Assembly (NCBI GenBank): GCA_037190175.1
Contig: JBBCJM010000128.1
Span: forward strand, 1 to 5,467
Source of the DNA: JBBCJM01 sp037190175
GTDB lineage: Bacteria; Pseudomonadota; Alphaproteobacteria; Rhodobacterales; Rhodobacteraceae
DNA: 5,467 nt
Reading direction: 5' to 3'
The position numbers and the translations under genes are program-made. Numbering within the stretch: position 1 is the first letter of the stretch; each line of letters opens with the position of its first letter. The notes beneath the pieces were generated by a model, which was given only the letters and a program-made list of their open reading frames with translations, ran no database searches and was not told where the DNA came from. Positions 4,856 to 5,467 of the stretch are shown piece by piece.

Positions 4856-5467
4856 CGCGGTCGCGGCGGTACGACCAGAAGCGGGCGGGCTCCGAGACCG
4901 TGCACAGGCCGCCGCCCCAGACCGCCGTCACGCCGCAGGCCGCGAGCCGGCGCCGGGCCAGCCGGAACAGATCGGCCTGCCATTTGCCCTGAGCGGCCCC
5001 CGGCTCGAAGGCCTCGCCGGCGCCCGCGTCGGCCGCCAGGAAGGCCTCGCGCACCTCGTCCCCGACCTCGAAGCATGCCGGCCCGATGGCCGGGCCCAGC
5101 CAGGCCATCCAGCGCCGTGGTCCGGCCAATGCCGTCAGGGCGTTCACGGTCCGCTCCAGCACGCCGCCGGCCAGGCCTCGCCAACCTGCGTGCGCGACGC
5201 TGATCGCCGTGCCCTCCTCGTCGGTCAGCAGCACGGGCAGGCAGTCGGCGGTCAGCACCGCCAGCACCACGCCGCGCTCGCTGGTGACCGCGGCGTCGGC
5301 CACCGGCAGCGCACCGGCGTCGGCCACGCCGGCCTCCAGGACGACGCACGTATCGGCACCTGGCCCGGCCCCCGGCGCAGCGCCCGAGACGGCGCCCTCG
5401 CCGGCCACGTGGACCGCGCAGCCATGCACCTGGTCGAGCCAGACCGGCTCGGCCGGCAGCACGCCGC
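4818..5467 (-). CDS. pgeF: PgeF / YfiH-family multicopper-polyphenol oxidase-like protein (5' end beyond the window)
   Basis: About 216 residues of a cytoplasmic zinc-dependent protein of the YfiH/LACC1 fold are visible. Members act on purine nucleosides; the E. coli member edits peptidoglycan precursors by removing wrongly placed L-serine. Motifs, counting from the GTG codon at 5462, are WLDQVHG (His13), TADCLPVLL (Cys74) and AHAGWRGLAGG (His91), the three metal ligands, then WLGPAIGPACFEVGDEV (121-137) and GGGLCTVSEPARFWSYRRD near the end. The family is usually ~240-270 residues, and the frame continues past that GTG to the edge, so the N-terminus is missing rather than starting there. A Gly/Ala-rich stretch (~21-52) is longer than in E. 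coli. The sequence and position upstream of phaC fit Burkholderiales. The intervening opposite-strand gene makes a shared operon with phaC unlikely. Confidence 0.92.
   Translation of the reverse strand, partial: GVLPAEPVWLDQVHGCAVHVAGEGAVSGAAPGAGPGADTCVVLEAGVADAGALPVADAAVTSERGVVLAVLTADCLPVLLTDEEGTAISVAHAGWRGLAGGVLERTVNALTALAGPRRWMAWLGPAIGPACFEVGDEVREAFLAADAGAGEAFEPGAAQGKWQADLFRLARRRLAACGVTAVWGGGLCTVSEPARFWSYRRDRVTGRMASVIWLA

Noticed and set aside
1..5467. CRISPR array, tRNA, rRNA, insertion sequence, toxin-antitoxin or phage-defence genes
   Set aside because: None seen on reading both strands; the only tandem repeat is the in-frame 15-bp array, and the only long inverted repeat is the intergenic palindromic pair.

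Overview
The window is GC-rich proteobacterial DNA with five protein genes plus the last codons of a possible sixth. Its two halves look like different classes of Proteobacteria. The left part (about 1-1960) holds a roseobacter/Rhodobacteraceae-style methyltetrahydrofolate:cobalamin methyltransferase, an intergenic palindromic repeat of a kind common in Alphaproteobacteria, a Rhodobacteraceae-like acyl carrier protein (acpP), and the 3' half of an alphaproteobacterial-type fabG. The right part (about 2030-5467) holds the 5' half of a Burkholderiales-type phaB, a class I PHA synthase (phaC), a small membrane-protein gene and pgeF. pgeF beside phaC and phaB is an arrangement known from Betaproteobacteria. 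Lineage calls come from remembered family sequences, not a search.

Layout: 26-1006 (+) methyltransferase; 1016-1155 inverted repeat; 1181-1214 acpP terminator (-); 1235-1471 (-) acpP; 1608-1636 acpP promoter (-); 1655-2395 (-) PhaB/FabG hybrid reductase; 2416-2439 hairpin; 2449-4317 (-) phaC; 4387-4414 phaC promoter with a palindrome on its -35; 4451-4855 (+) small membrane protein with a pentapeptide-repeat tail; 4818-5467 (-) pgeF, cut by the right edge. No stretch above 300 bases lacks a gene.

The main observation is the reductase at 1655-2395. It is one intact 246-codon frame with the full Asn-Ser-Tyr-Lys catalytic set. Its first ~130 residues read as acetoacetyl-CoA reductase (PhaB) and its last ~105 as 3-oxoacyl-ACP reductase (FabG). 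The switch falls at the GRIINISSV segment that both families share. This is also where the gene content changes from PHA synthesis (phaC) to fatty acid synthesis (acpP). Either a real homologous recombination fused a pha locus to a fab locus, or the contig is a chimera (misassembly or amplification artefact) of two organisms. The sequence alone cannot decide this.

Taken at face value, phaC and the hybrid reductase form one leftward unit. The reductase would make (R)-3-hydroxyacyl thioesters, and phaC would polymerise the CoA forms. acpP has its own promoter and terminator. The methyltransferase belongs to one-carbon/methionine metabolism and is unrelated to the rest.
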